A stretch of 64,000 bases of DNA from Bidens hawaiensis (Eukaryota > Streptophyta > Magnoliopsida > Asterales > Asteraceae). The notes beneath the pieces are model-generated. The model made no database searches, was not told the origin of the DNA, and saw only the letters and a program-made list of their open reading frames with translations. The number at the start of each line of letters is the position of its first letter. The first letter of the stretch is position 1. Below are positions 19,568-31,400 of the stretch, in pieces. The translations under genes were made by a program, and so were the position numbers. The stretch covers positions 186,001 to 250,000 of the forward strand of contig JAIQDT010003761.1 in the NCBI GenBank assembly GCA_021521415.1, written 5' to 3'.

Positions 19568-22305
19568 TCAGTGACCGTTGACCATCGTCTTCATGGACTC
19601 AAATCTCGGCCCTTTATCGTCAAACTTAGTAGACGAGTAAAGTTTCAGATAATCTTGAAACGTATATTGACTCGGGTACAACAGTTTCTTAGCTGGCGAG
19701 ATCACAGCATCGCCAGCTGGATTATAAAAGGTAGCAATCGAAAGCCTGCTTCCGTCTTTATCGGTCATAACTCGGTGAAGGGCACTTTTGTAAATTCCAT
19801 TGCTCAAAACCTCCACTTGATCACCTGTGTTAATAAATATAGTATTATTCTTTGAAGGCGGAATGTTGACCCATTGACCGTCTTTGAAAAACTCAAGGCC
19901 CGGGACTTTATCGTCCTGGAGCAGCAGGATGATGCCGCCTGCGTCCGTGTGTTCACGCAGACCTCTAACGAGTTCTGGGTGAGGGCATTTTGGGTATTTT
20001 GCCACTTTTGTTCCGACTGCAGGACCTTTGCTTCCTGTAAATGATTCTTTGATGTGTTCTTTTTGTAGACCGAGATTTTCGCACATGAGTTCGGAAAGCT
20101 TTTCTGCTACCTTTATTAGTTGATCAATATACTCATCCACTGTTTTACTGCATTAAATAAATAAATAAATTATTTGTTGAAATTATGTTATTTTTTTCGT
20201 TTAGGAATATTGGTTTTAAATAATCCAAATTATGTCCTATTGGCAAATAACAGTATACTAAAGTTGTATTTTTTACTAACGGAGTTAACGATCAGTTAGT
20301 CTCTGCTTACGTGGCATGCCTAGTTGTTAAATAACATCTATGTGGCAACATTACGTGGCAATAATCATCTGTTTCTTTTTAAGAAAATTGGTTTTAAATA
20401 ATCCCAACTATACCCTGTTGGCAAATAACAGTCCCAACTAAAGGTGTATTTTTTTCCTTACGGTCTGCTAGGCGTGCCGCGTAAGCAACAGACTAACGGA
20501 GTTAACCATCCGTTAGTAATAATCATCTGTTTCTTTTTAAGAAAATTGGTTTTAAATATGCCCTGTTGGCAAATAACAGTTCCCAACTAAAGGTGTATTT
20601 TTTTCCAACGATCCGCTAGGCGTGCCACGTAAGCAACAGACTAACGGAGTTAACCATTCATTAGACCCGGACCATTGGAAAAAAATACACTTTGGTTGTG
20701 ACAGCCACCAGCCAAGTGTGAAGTTGGGAATTGGGACTGTTATTTGCCAATAGAACATAATTGAGATTATTTAAAACCAATTTTCCTTTTGTTTATCAAG
20801 AAAACAATGGTGGATCTAGGAATTCAAAGCAGGTATTTGGTACTATAACATTGTTTTTGTCGTAAAGTCAGGTAACGTGTCAAAAAATGTAAAACTTTGT
20901 TTAGTTTGAAACGGGTCGGGTCAGATTGACCTAAATAACCTTTTTTCATCCGAAAGTTTTGATTTTTTATATAAATGGTTAGTGCGTCAAATATGAATGT
21001 TTATAGTATATTACCGTAATAATAATCTTGTTATTTGAAAAACAAATGTTTTTAAGAGAGGTTTTATGCATTAAAAATCAGTTTTTGTTTTCTCTCTTAA
21101 TAAATAACCAGTCTTAATAAGTTTGAAGCGACCCGTTTAAGACAAACGGGCCAAGTATGAGAAATGATATTGCAGACTCACCGAAGCTCCTCAGAAAGAT
21201 CAGCACACTCGTTGATCTTGTTATCCGGACGATGCCAGATAAAAAAAGTGGTTTCCCAGTCGGTATTAGTTAATTTATTTTTATCTTCAACGGTTTTTAC
21301 TATCTCCGAGCTGTAAAACTTTGGCTTCATGTTGTTTTCATAATGCTTGTTCACTAAGTTCTTAACCTTGTCCATCAGTTCCTTATCAACTCCATGGTTT
21401 TCAATCTGCATATCATAAAATATCATCAAAATTCAAAACATAAAAAAACTCGCAGCTCGCTCGAGATTGGCTCGTTTGTAAACGAGTTGAGCTTGGGCCA
21501 AGGTAAGCTCGGCTTGTTGCCTCGCTTGTTAGGCCCATTTAGCTGGCTCGTTTAAATTAAAGCCCACATTTTAATATACGATAAATTTTATTTTCATAGA
21601 TTCTGCATTATTTGTTTATTAAAAAAATTACTTTTTTCTTTTTATATGCTTCCATATGTGTAAAAACATAAATTCTTTTTTTAGCAAAATGAGCTAGCTC
21701 GAGCTTTTTACGAGCTGAGCTGGAGCTAAACATTTCAGCTCGTAAAGATAAACAAGTTAAGCCAGTTCCGCTCGGTTTGTAAACGAGCCAAGCCTAATGT
21801 CACTCGACTTGCCTGATAAGTCCAGATAGGACGGAACCAGTCGGCCCTAATCATAAACGGGACAGATTGGCTGGCCCTAGTGCAACACTGGGCCTCGAAA
21901 CGTGACACACCAAGCTAGCTTGGCTTTTAGCTTGTTTACAGATAAAATTATTTTTTTGTTTCTATATGTATCCATGTGTTTAAAAATATAAAGTATTTAA
22001 TGAAAGAGTTGGCTTGACGAGCCTGAGCCCGCTCGTGATAAACATTTTAGCCCGTCTAGATAAACTAACCCAACCTGATCTGGCTCGACTCGACTTGTTT
22101 ACAGATTCAAAACTACTGATTTTGTTTTTATATTATTCTCTCACAGCGACTTCTTATTTATTAAGAACGCGATAAACAGATAAACACCGAAAACAAATAT
22201 TACCTGAAAAAAACCCCATTTCTCACAAGCATCATGGAGAAGTGCCATTGTTTTGCTTCTATCTTCACCATCCAACTTGCTAAAATCTATCATAGGAATC
22301 TCCAT
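19568..22305 (-). CDS. ACO: 1-aminocyclopropane-1-carboxylate oxidase (ethylene-forming enzyme), three exons
   Basis: Exons on the minus strand are 22204-22305, 21182-21405 and 19568-20147, all with GT-AG introns, giving 301 residues. ACC oxidase is a cytosolic Fe(II)/ascorbate dioxygenase that turns ACC into ethylene, the last step of ethylene synthesis. The protein has the N-terminal MEIPMIDFSKLDGEDR region, the iron ligands H175, D177 and H233 (REHTDAGG and LHRVM), the R243-x-S245 pair, the conserved K156 in GTKVAKYP and R290 in the C-terminal RFESMK. Exon lengths of 102 and 224 match the common ACO layout. The usual third intron is missing, so exons 3 and 4 are fused. The C-terminus is a little shorter than the typical 310-320 residues. 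It looks functional. Confidence 0.93.
20204..20786. mobile_element. Mutator-type MITE (583 bp) inside ACO intron 2
   Basis: The left end GGAATATTGGTTTTAAATAA and right end (reverse complement GGAAAATTGGTTTTAAATAA) are long inverted repeats extending through TATTGGCAAATAACAGT. The flanking 9-mers are TTTCGTTTA (20195-20203) and TTTTGTTTA (20787-20795), 8 of 9 identical, as expected for a Mutator-like duplication. Inside, a block with GGTTTTAAATA, CCTGTTGGCAAATAACAGT, GTGTATTTTTTT, GGCGTGCC and ACTAACGGAGTTAACC is tandemly repeated about three times. No transposase is present. Confidence 0.75.
21450..22110. repeat. GCTCGAG-family repeats in ACO intron 1
   Basis: Repeated GCTCG, CGAGCTGAGCTGGAGC, AACGAGTTGAGC and similar motifs fill most of intron 1. 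They belong to the family seen at 10875, 27296 and 50215. Confidence 0.55.
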
Positions 22306-23704
22306 TGTATTTCTTAATATTCTCAAAATATATATTTTTTTCTTTTTTGATGTATGTTTTGGTGGTGAGTTACTGGTTAGTTTAGTTAGGTATTTATAGG
22401 CACCCATAGGTGGAACAAACTATTTTTTTAATCAATAATTTAATCATTATAACTAAAAACTGCAACTGCAAGGAAAGGTATTTGCAGATTTACAATGACC
22501 TGAATGTTGGGCAGTATTTAATGCGTATTCGGTTCATAGTCTTCGCTATTCGGATCCGGATACATTTGACTTTTCGGTCAACTTGTTTAAGTTCGACGAA
22601 AACAAGATTAGATTTGAAGTTAAATATCCAACTTTTAGATTCAAAGATCTTTCGAGTTGACTTGTTATTATGGATGGTGTAATATGTACTTTGCGATAAC
22701 CAATAATATGTTGATAACCACATGATATAATTGTACATATTGCTTTATATGTGACACACACATGGCGGTTATGCAATTGCGTTTGCCTTTGTTTCTCTCC
22801 CAGTCGAGCGGTGGGGTAGGGACCATCAATTAATCGAGATTAACAGGGATTAATCGTAGAGTTTTTGAAAAATTATATATAAAAGTTCACCTAAATACTT
22901 CAAAGTTCAAATGGTATAGATCAAGCATATATAATTAAACGTAAATATAAAAAATCTATGAGAAAAACCAATAACTGGTGTTAATGGGTTAAATTCAACG
23001 TCCGATTGCCTTTCGAAAAAAAAAACAATTATATTTTTTTAAATATTCGATTTGGCCTGACTAAGTCTGACCACTAACTAATGAGACTAATTAGCTAAAA
23101 TTCATCGGCCTAGGGCGCCTAGCAATTAATCCCAAATTAGCCTGTGTCTAGGCTTTCTTATTATCTTTTACGTATTATGATGTATAACTGTATTATACGG
23201 TTTGTGAATGTTAAACATATTACTGGTTTTGAAACACACTGTTAAATTTGAGTGGATGACTTTATTTACTTTGATTGTTCCTTTGGTCTAGGTGCTATGC
23301 CAGTTGATTATTCTTGCCTTTAAATAGTAATATTTGTACATCAACTATGGTTATAAATTATAATATTATGGTTTGTTTATGTGGGAAATTGAACTTTTAC
23401 TCATAATTGATAGTCCAGTTTCATCAGTTTTGCAGAAAACTGGGTGCGGTTTTGACCTATATTTTACTCATAAGACTCAACCATTTTTTTTTAATTTAAA
23501 AACATATATAATAGAGGTTTCATTTTCCAATGGGCTGTTTTAGATGATGTGATGTGACATATTATATTCTAGTTATCACTTTCAATCATGGTGTTTTTAT
23601 GCAAATCTTGCTTAGATTTTAACTCACTAAAAAAGTAGTTGTTCTTGTCTTGATTTAATGTACTGATCTTGGTTTTTAAATATAGTTATAAATAGTTAAG
23701 TTGA

Positions 23705-24055
23705 TTAGGGGTGTGTGGTGCGATTTTGAGCTAAAACCAAACCAAAAACTAAAACTTCGGGTTTTGGATTTTGAAGCCATTCGGTTTTGGTTTCGCTTTT
23801 TCGGTTTTCATTTTGGTTTCGGTTTTTTTAATTTTTTTCATTTTAGCTTGAAGATTTTAGGCTTGAAAAGAAAGTTTTGGTCCAAAAAAATGAATTTAGG
23901 TATAACAATTTAGTTAAATGTTAACTAATAGACTATTATACATTTGGCTAAAAGTATTTGAGTTACATATTTATTAAATTTTTATAAATTACTTAAAATA
24001 AAATAAAATAAAATCTAGAAATTCGGTGTGGCGAATAGATAACGTTTGACGCGTG
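23705..24055. repeat. Dispersed CGGTTTCGG-rich repeat, copy 2
   Basis: Starts TAGGGGTGTGTGGTGCGATT. It shares the blocks ATTTTGAGCTAAAACCAAACC, TTTCGGTTTT and AATGAATTTAG...TTATACATTTG with the copy at 6270-6770. Confidence 0.6.
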
Positions 24056-24778
24056 TGGCACTTTATCATAACATTTTAAAGTTAAACAAGTAGAGTTCAA
24101 AATGAGTATTTATATCCCTATTTATAAGCCAATGGTTGTCATTAGATTATGTGTCATGGTAGGGCTTTCAAGAAGGTTGACTGACTAAGCTCTTAAATTG
24201 GTGTAATGGTTTTAATGAAACATTTAATTAAAAGAAAAAAAAAGAGAAAAAAAATGAAAATATTTGATTGGTTGGTTTGTAAGTGGCCCCGCCTCAATTG
24301 TGTCTACTGTCTATCACCCGCCAATGCCTTGGCATTTGGCACTCTACCCCTTTGGCGCTCTCTTTGGCTTTGTATGTAATGGTGTTCATCAAGTTATAGG
24401 ATGATATGATATGGATCACATGGTGATAACGCCCCTTAGAGTCATCACAATACATGGTCTTAACAGTGGTTTGCAACATCAAAATCTGGCGAACATTCCA
24501 AGTAATTTTCAAATTGTGTGATTATCTTTTTTCTTGCCGTAATAAAATTTTATTTTGTTACCAATTTCTTTACTTTTTTTTTTAATCTAAGAAGAGATGT
24601 AGACAACTAAACATGGGGCGTTATATTCATATTAGGTATAAAATAAATGAAATGTTGTAATATTTTTTTTTTTATTTCACACCAAATAGGTTATTTGTAT
24701 ACCAAGCGTGCCTATACAGTCGTATAGAATGCAAGCCGTATGTGTGCAGAATTTCGTCATTTTACATAGGAGAGTGTC

Positions 24779-24934
24779 AGGTTTCTGAAGCTTATACAAC
24801 TCGTATAGGGGCTATATGGCCCGTATAGACTGAAAAAGTTGTCATCATGTCCCCTCCAGACATTAGTCAGTCATGTGATGACTATATGACTCGTATAACT
24901 CCTATATGACTGTATAAAGTTGTTCAGAAACCAG
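24779..24934. repeat. Imperfect palindromic block rich in CTCGTATA/CTATATGAC
   Basis: The left arm GGTTTCTGAAGCTTATACAA and right arm TGTATAAAGTTGTTCAGAAACC are imperfect inverted repeats. Between them ACTCGTATA, GGCTATATGG and TATATGACTCGTATAACTCC recur. No coding sequence. Confidence 0.5.
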
Positions 24935-27295
24935 AGGGGTGGTGTTAAAATATAAAGACTCTTTTCTTTAGGACAAAACATGCACATTTTAAATGGAATA
25001 TCAAATCTTTTGTCGGAATGACTAGTCCTTATTGGTAATCTAGTCAATCAAAGTCCCCATACAAAAACATTAACTTTTTTTTAAGAATGCTTCTATTCCA
25101 TATAGTTCGTAGTGGCCGTCGTGAAGCATTTTCTTTTCTATAGATTTCCTTATATATTCTTTAATCACGTTTGATTTTCAAGCTCCAAAGACCATGAATC
25201 ATTATTTTTATCAGCAACACGTTTAGAAATGACACAAATCATTCCTCTTCCACTCACCCTCTAATATTCGCGTGTTGATCCCAGACCAACATATTATTTT
25301 TCCCATCCTTGGCAAGACAATTTTATTCTTTTCTAGGGCATATAATCTTGGATAAATCAAGCTCAACGTATCTTTACTAATTTAATGATCCAACCAGAAA
25401 TGAAAAGAATCTTTTATCATTTTAGTGTAAACTTTTCACGATTAGGTTCCATTCTCCCACACCTTTTGCCACTTTGTATTTGTTTAACACATGAAAAATA
25501 TCGCTAGCATCTTCGTGAATCGAGTGAAAAATCCTTAAATATATTTCTGACAATTATAATTTATAAAATCTTCATTTCCACAACATATACTTTTATGTAT
25601 TTTTTATTTTTCTTAAAAAGTATGTTGGGTATGTATCTTTCAAAACATAAAAATGGATACTACAAGTTTATTGGTTTATCTTAACATTATAAACATAAAA
25701 GTAATTTATGATAGATATGAACATTATCATGCAAATATACCTAAAAATAACTGAAATGATTTTCTATATAAAATTATGATGAAGTCACTTGACTCCATTA
25801 ATCCTGTTGTATGTATGCCCATGATTTGAGACACCTACGCATTATTGGCACCTATTGGATGATGAACGAAATAATTGAGCAAAAAAAAAGATAATAATAA
25901 CTTGGGTTTTAAAAGGAATACTAAACTTTGGTGGCAACCTTTTAGGTTTTTCGATAGTTACAAATTATATTCATTAATGTATACAATTTTTTTAAAAAAA
26001 AATTGTGAAAAGCTCGCATATAAGGAAAGCAAAGGGAACCTTCTAGCCAGGATAGAAGCCCGAACAACAAGAAGAAAGAAAACACAAACCGGAACCAAAA
26101 CAGAAAAAGAAAAATAAACATGAAACAAAAAACTACAACGAGAAAATTTTAAAGTATAACCTAACCACAAGATTGACAATAATATAGTGTTTAGCATTGA
26201 GATTAGTTGTTTATTCACAGGTGGTAAACTGTGTTAAAGAAACAATTAGTGATGACGAATAAGAATAAAAGAGAGTTCTCTAACCATTAGAAGTTCTTAA
26301 ATCATTAGTAACTTTGATTATGAATATGATTTTAAGTAGCTCTGTTACAGTCAATCTATCGAGAAAGTACTTACAATAAGATGCACCTTACCACTTAAGG
26401 TGTGGTCACGTTGTACGATATCCATCCCACCATTCTATAAACGTTTTCATACCAACCTTTAGAAAGAAAATATGGTTCGTGGCGATACGAAGAGCAAAGG
26501 GCGTCATATTGTGGTCATGTCTTGTGTGCATGTGCTATTTAACTATACCCTTCAGGGTCCTGCTAGCGCTAGCCTAAGAGAAAACTATAACCTTCAAGTG
26601 CTCCCACATTTAGACGACTTTATGTTTTTTCTCGACATCAATGTGGGACAAGTTCTCATTTATTCCCTTTCAATTAATTGAGCTCACTTCAAAAACACAA
26701 CTTTGAGCAACAACATTTTATTCATTTTAGCCCCTTTTAGGCGAGGCGTGGTTCGTGGAAGCCCTCACATCATAAAACACAAACCAAAGAATAATATTTA
26801 TATTAACAGAAATATAATATGAACAGGGAACATACACTTTTAATACTTAGTTAAACACCCCCCCTCCCCCACACCCCACACACACACACACTATTTTTTT
26901 CCATAGAAACTAAAGTCTGATTCATATTTACCACTGAAGTTATTTTATGTTTAAAAATTTCCCCGGCTACAAGATACAAGTTTCAGGTGAATACATTGAA
27001 GTTTCATGTATGGTTAGCAGTTTCACTCACGTGTTTATCTCCAGCTATAATAACTACTCTGCATATTGTAGCATGGAAAACAGACGTGTTTGTTTTAAGA
27101 AATCTGTGTCTAAGACAAATAAACATGTTCTCTTGTAAGAGTTATAAACACTCAACAGTATCCAGTCTCAGAATTCCGATGTTTTATTTTCGCACTCTAT
27201 GTTTTATAAAAATAAATCGTATCTATTAAAGTGACTACATATTACTGATGTATTTCTCATAAATTAGGACATATAAAAATTCCATAAAATTAGGG

Positions 27296-27712
27296 ATGTT
27301 AATGAGCCGAGCCATGCCCGAGCTCAGGCTCATTTTGACTTACAAGGGCTTGAGTTCGAGCTCAACTTGTTATGAGCTCTTTTCCTAAAGCTCGAGCTCG
27401 GCTCGTAAGTTGTTTTTTTAAGCTCGAGCTCGCCTCATTTATTAATTATTAACTAATTTATATTTTTTCAAAAATTATTTTGAAATATTTTTAGTAAAAC
27501 CTTAAACAAGTTTAAACTCGGTTCGAGCTCGTTTAGTACCTTAAACAACCCAAAGCTAGGCTATAAAGTGTTAATACATAGAAATATTAAAGAGGTAAAC
27601 TAAAAAAATACACAAGGCTTGAGCTTGAACTCAAAAAAGCTTGGCTCATACGTTTTTTATCGACTTGAGCTCGGGTAGCTCATGAGCAAGCTCTGCTCAT
27701 TTGCACCCCTAC
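27296..27712. repeat. Complete GCTCGAG-family element
   Basis: Starts AGGGATGTTAATGAGCCGAGC and ends GCTCTGCTCATTTGCACCCCT, which are imperfect inverted repeats. The interior is rich in GAGCTCG/TTGAGCTCG motifs around an AT-rich core. It probably represents the whole element seen in pieces elsewhere. Confidence 0.6.
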
Positions 27713-27792
27713 GCTAAATTTGAGTTTATAAATTTGTAATTTTAATTTTATTACATTAAATTTGATTGTGTTTCACATAACCCCAACTAGAG

Positions 27793-28230
27793 ATGCGGAA
27801 AAAAAACCGAACTCTGAATCGGAATCGGTTTTTTTTATACTTGGCTTTTTACTACCCGAACCCGTGCCCAAAATCTGACCCGATTTGTACTAGGTAATAC
27901 CCGAAACTGGAACTGGACCCAGTTTGTACTCAATAATACCCAAAACAAGGTTTTTCAAATACCTGAAAAATACCCTAAAAAATTCAGCCCCGAAAAATAA
28001 CCGAATCTATACCCAGAAAAATACACAAAAAAACCCTCTAAAACTGAATATAGAGTATTCAGATCCCCGGTTCCATACCTGACCCGAACCGGATGCATAT
28101 GATATGGATTTTGAAGACATTTCCGAACCTGAACCCCACTCGGGTATGACCAATATCCGATAATTTGTGAACCTGATTCTTATCCGAAACCATATATTTG
28201 AAAAACCTGATTTTTTCGCCTCTAACCCCA
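27793..28230. repeat. CCCGAA-rich dispersed repeat
   Basis: AATACCCGAAAC, ACCCGAACC, CCGAATC and related motifs repeat across the block. The low-complexity minus-strand frame inside it is not a gene. Similar CGGGTT-rich DNA lies at 52066-52205. Confidence 0.5.
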
Positions 28231-28413
28231 ACCCTTTACTTTACCTACACAACAGGGGCCAACCAAACCCTATACGTTGATTGTGAACAACTGTCTAATC
28301 TATCACTGTTGTCATAATAATATTATTAACACCCACTTCACCCCAACTAACGACAGCAAGCACTGTACTCCAGCGCACGTTTTCATCTATCCATCCGCCT
28401 CAACCACCACACA

Positions 28414-31400
28414 ATGTTGCGAAAACAAGTTCTCCGTCAATTATTATTATTATTATTATTCGTCGCCGTCTGCTTTGCATGTTTACTTGCCGTTACAGAT
28501 TCGGTTATTTTAAACGACGCCGTTAATGTGACGGTTACTGGATCATCAAAGGAAGAGAGTGTTGCAGATATGTTTGATCGTGCGCTTCAGAAGGAGTTTA
28601 ACGAGAATGATGATGATGATGATGATCAACAGTCTGACGGTTAGTTAGTTAGTTAATTTTGATTTATTTAGTTTGAAACTGTTTGTTTGAGAATTAGAGG
28701 TTGATGTTGTGTTCGGTTAGGGCTTGGCTTGCAATTAGGTAGGTGCATTTAGGAATTGAGTGTTTATTTAGTTGAATTAGTAATGTTATTGTTGCTAGGA
28801 ACTGTTAATCTGAGAATCAGACGCTATTGTGTTCATTTAAGGCTTCCGATTAGGTACATTTGCTATTGCTGCTAATTACTGAGACCGATGAGCAGTCTGA
28901 CTGACGGTTAGTTAGTTAGTTAGTTAGTTAGATCTGGTTTTTGTTTAGGTTTTGTTTATTGTGGTTATGAATTAGTTTGAAATTGTTAATATGATGCGTA
29001 TTGTGTTCAGTTATGAAATTAGGTTTTTACTTGAATTAATAATGTTATTGTTGCTAGGTTTAGTTGAAACTGTTAATCTGAGAATCAGTTGTTACTGTGT
29101 TCATTTAGAGCTTGCGATTAGGTAAAGTTATGCTATTGTTATGTTTGATCGCTCGCTTGAAATGGAGTTTACGGAGAACGATGGCAGTCTGACGGCTAGT
29201 TAGTTAGTTAGATCTGAAATTTGTTTCGGTTTAGTTTATTGTGGTTTATGAATCAGTTCGAAACTGTTAATTTGATAATTAGACGTTGATGTTGTGTTGT
29301 GTTTGGTTATGGCTTGCAGTTAGGTACATTGTGAAATTAAGTGTTTATTTACTCAAATTAATCATGCTATTGCTTCTAGTTTTAGTTGATTGTGATTTTT
29401 GATTTAGTTTGATATTGCAGACTGGATGATCATGCGTTCCTGATTTCTGACCTAATTAGGTACATTTAGAAATTGTGTCCTTTTTGCATAATTGATTTAG
29501 TTTGACATTATAGACTAGATGATGATATGCTTATTGAGTTGATTTAGGTCTTGCAGTTAGGTACATTTTGAAATTAAGTGTTTATTTAATCAACTTAATC
29601 ATGCTAATGCTACTAGGTTTAGTGGATTGTGATCAAATAGATCTAAGGAAGATAGTGTGGTTGACATATTTGATTGCGCTTTTGAAAAGGAGTTTACCGA
29701 GAACGATGAACAGTCTGATTGTTAGTTAGATCTGAAAATCAGACGTTGATATGTAGACTGTGTTCAATTAGGGCATGCAATTAGGTACATTAAGAAATAA
29801 AGTCTTTATTTACTCAAATTAATCTTGTTATTGCTGCTAGGTTTAGTTGATTGTGAGTTATAATTTAGTTTGGCACTATAGACTAGATGATCATGCATTT
29901 CCAATTTCTTACCTAACCAGGTACATTCAGAAATTAAGTGCTTATTTAGTCTATTTAGTCATGCTATTGCTGCTAGGTCTAGTTGTTGATTGTGATTTCT
30001 GATTTAGTTTGAAACTGTTAACATGAGAATCAGATGTTTATATGCATATTGTGTTCAATTAGGGCATGCAATTAGGTACATTTTGAAATTAAGTGTTTAT
30101 TTACTCAAATTAATCATGCTATTGCTTCTAGGTTTAGTTGATTGTGATTTCTAATCTAGTTTGACATTGTAGACTAGATGATCAGACATTTCTAAATTTT
30201 GAGCTAATTAGGACATCCAATTAGGTATGTTTACTGTTTAGGAATTGGGTTATTATTTACTCAAAACTAATCATGCTATTACTTTTAGGTTTAGTTGATT
30301 GTGATTTCTAATTTAGTTTGACATTGTAAACTAGATGATATGATATTCCTAATTTCTGACCTAATTAGGAGTTTAGGACACACAATTAGGTGCATTTGGG
30401 GCATGAAATCATTTTATTAATTTACTCACACTAGGAATTACATGTGTGAAATTATTTGAATTGTGAAATCTTACTTGTAAACCGGTGCTATGCAATATGC
30501 ATGAATAAAATGTAACTTACTTTGCATTGTTATATGTCTTACTCAGCTACCGATCCTGGGAGCTTCAATAATAGTGTGGCAGGACAACAGGTATGTCACA
30601 TTGTCATGTAATCTTTAGATTAGGGGGTTTTGTATGTAAGTTTCAAACTTGTTGGCTAGAAAAGCCCGTGGACATAAAATGCCATTGATTATCATCAAGT
30701 ATCATTATATTTAGAGATAAAGATAACATGGTCCAGTTAGGTCTTATGTTCTGACATATCTTATGCACAACACCAACTATAGGGTTAAGAGGTGTACTAA
30801 CTTGTCAGTTAGCTTTTACGTGTTTTAGAATTTAGAGACCCTTAAATGTTTCAGTTAGGTCTTATGTTGTGACATATCTTATGCACAACACCAACCATAG
30901 GGTTAAGAGGTGTACTAACTTGTCAGTTAGCTTTTACGTGTTTTAGAATTTAGATTTTAGAGACCCTTAAATGTTTAATTATTGTTGAATCTCACTGACA
31001 TTAATGTGTATGTATCATATATGTCAAAGTTTGACCTTTGCTGAGATTTAAAGCTTTTAAAACATTTCATGATATTCTATGATTCATTTTTCCTGTGGGC
31101 ACCTAATTGGCCGCTGCTTATTCATTATGAAAAAAGGGATTTACGTGAAATCCAAAGTTTTATACTTTTATTCATATACATAATTTTTTCACTTTGTACC
31201 AAATAAATACACTGACAATCGTATTCTGAAAATGTTAAATAAACAAAAAGGAATACGACCTGAGCTTCATCTAAGGATGATGCAACTTCAAAGTATTAAC
31301 AAAATCTATATATATTTCTAATTGAAAACTCTCGGGTTGCATAATACTTGTATATTTTGTTTTCTAGGAACAGGGTCAGTAGTGTTTTGTCATAATTCTC

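Larger units (their letters stand above)
22306..28413. other. Intergenic region between ACO and KEA, no gene recognised
   Basis: About 6 kb without a supportable gene. It includes remnants of the ATTAATCG repeat family (about 22805-22860 and 23080-23150), a CGGTTT repeat, a palindromic CTCGTATA block, a GCTCGAG element and an ACCCGAA-rich block. The minus-strand frame at 25958-26218 overlaps a sequence resembling a LINE 3' end, but I could not confirm it. Frames at 24294-24512, 26472-26681 and 26987-27229 show no domain. The ACO promoter lies at the left edge and the KEA promoter at the right edge. Confidence 0.45.

Noticed and set aside
25875..26218. LINE 3' end or small gene
   Set aside because: There is some resemblance to a LINE tail on the minus strand, but no poly(A), target-site duplication or coding motif could be confirmed.
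28900..28932. GTTAGTTAG run as interstitial telomere repeat
   Set aside because: The unit is GTTA, not TTTAGGG, and it belongs to the KEA donor-site repeat.
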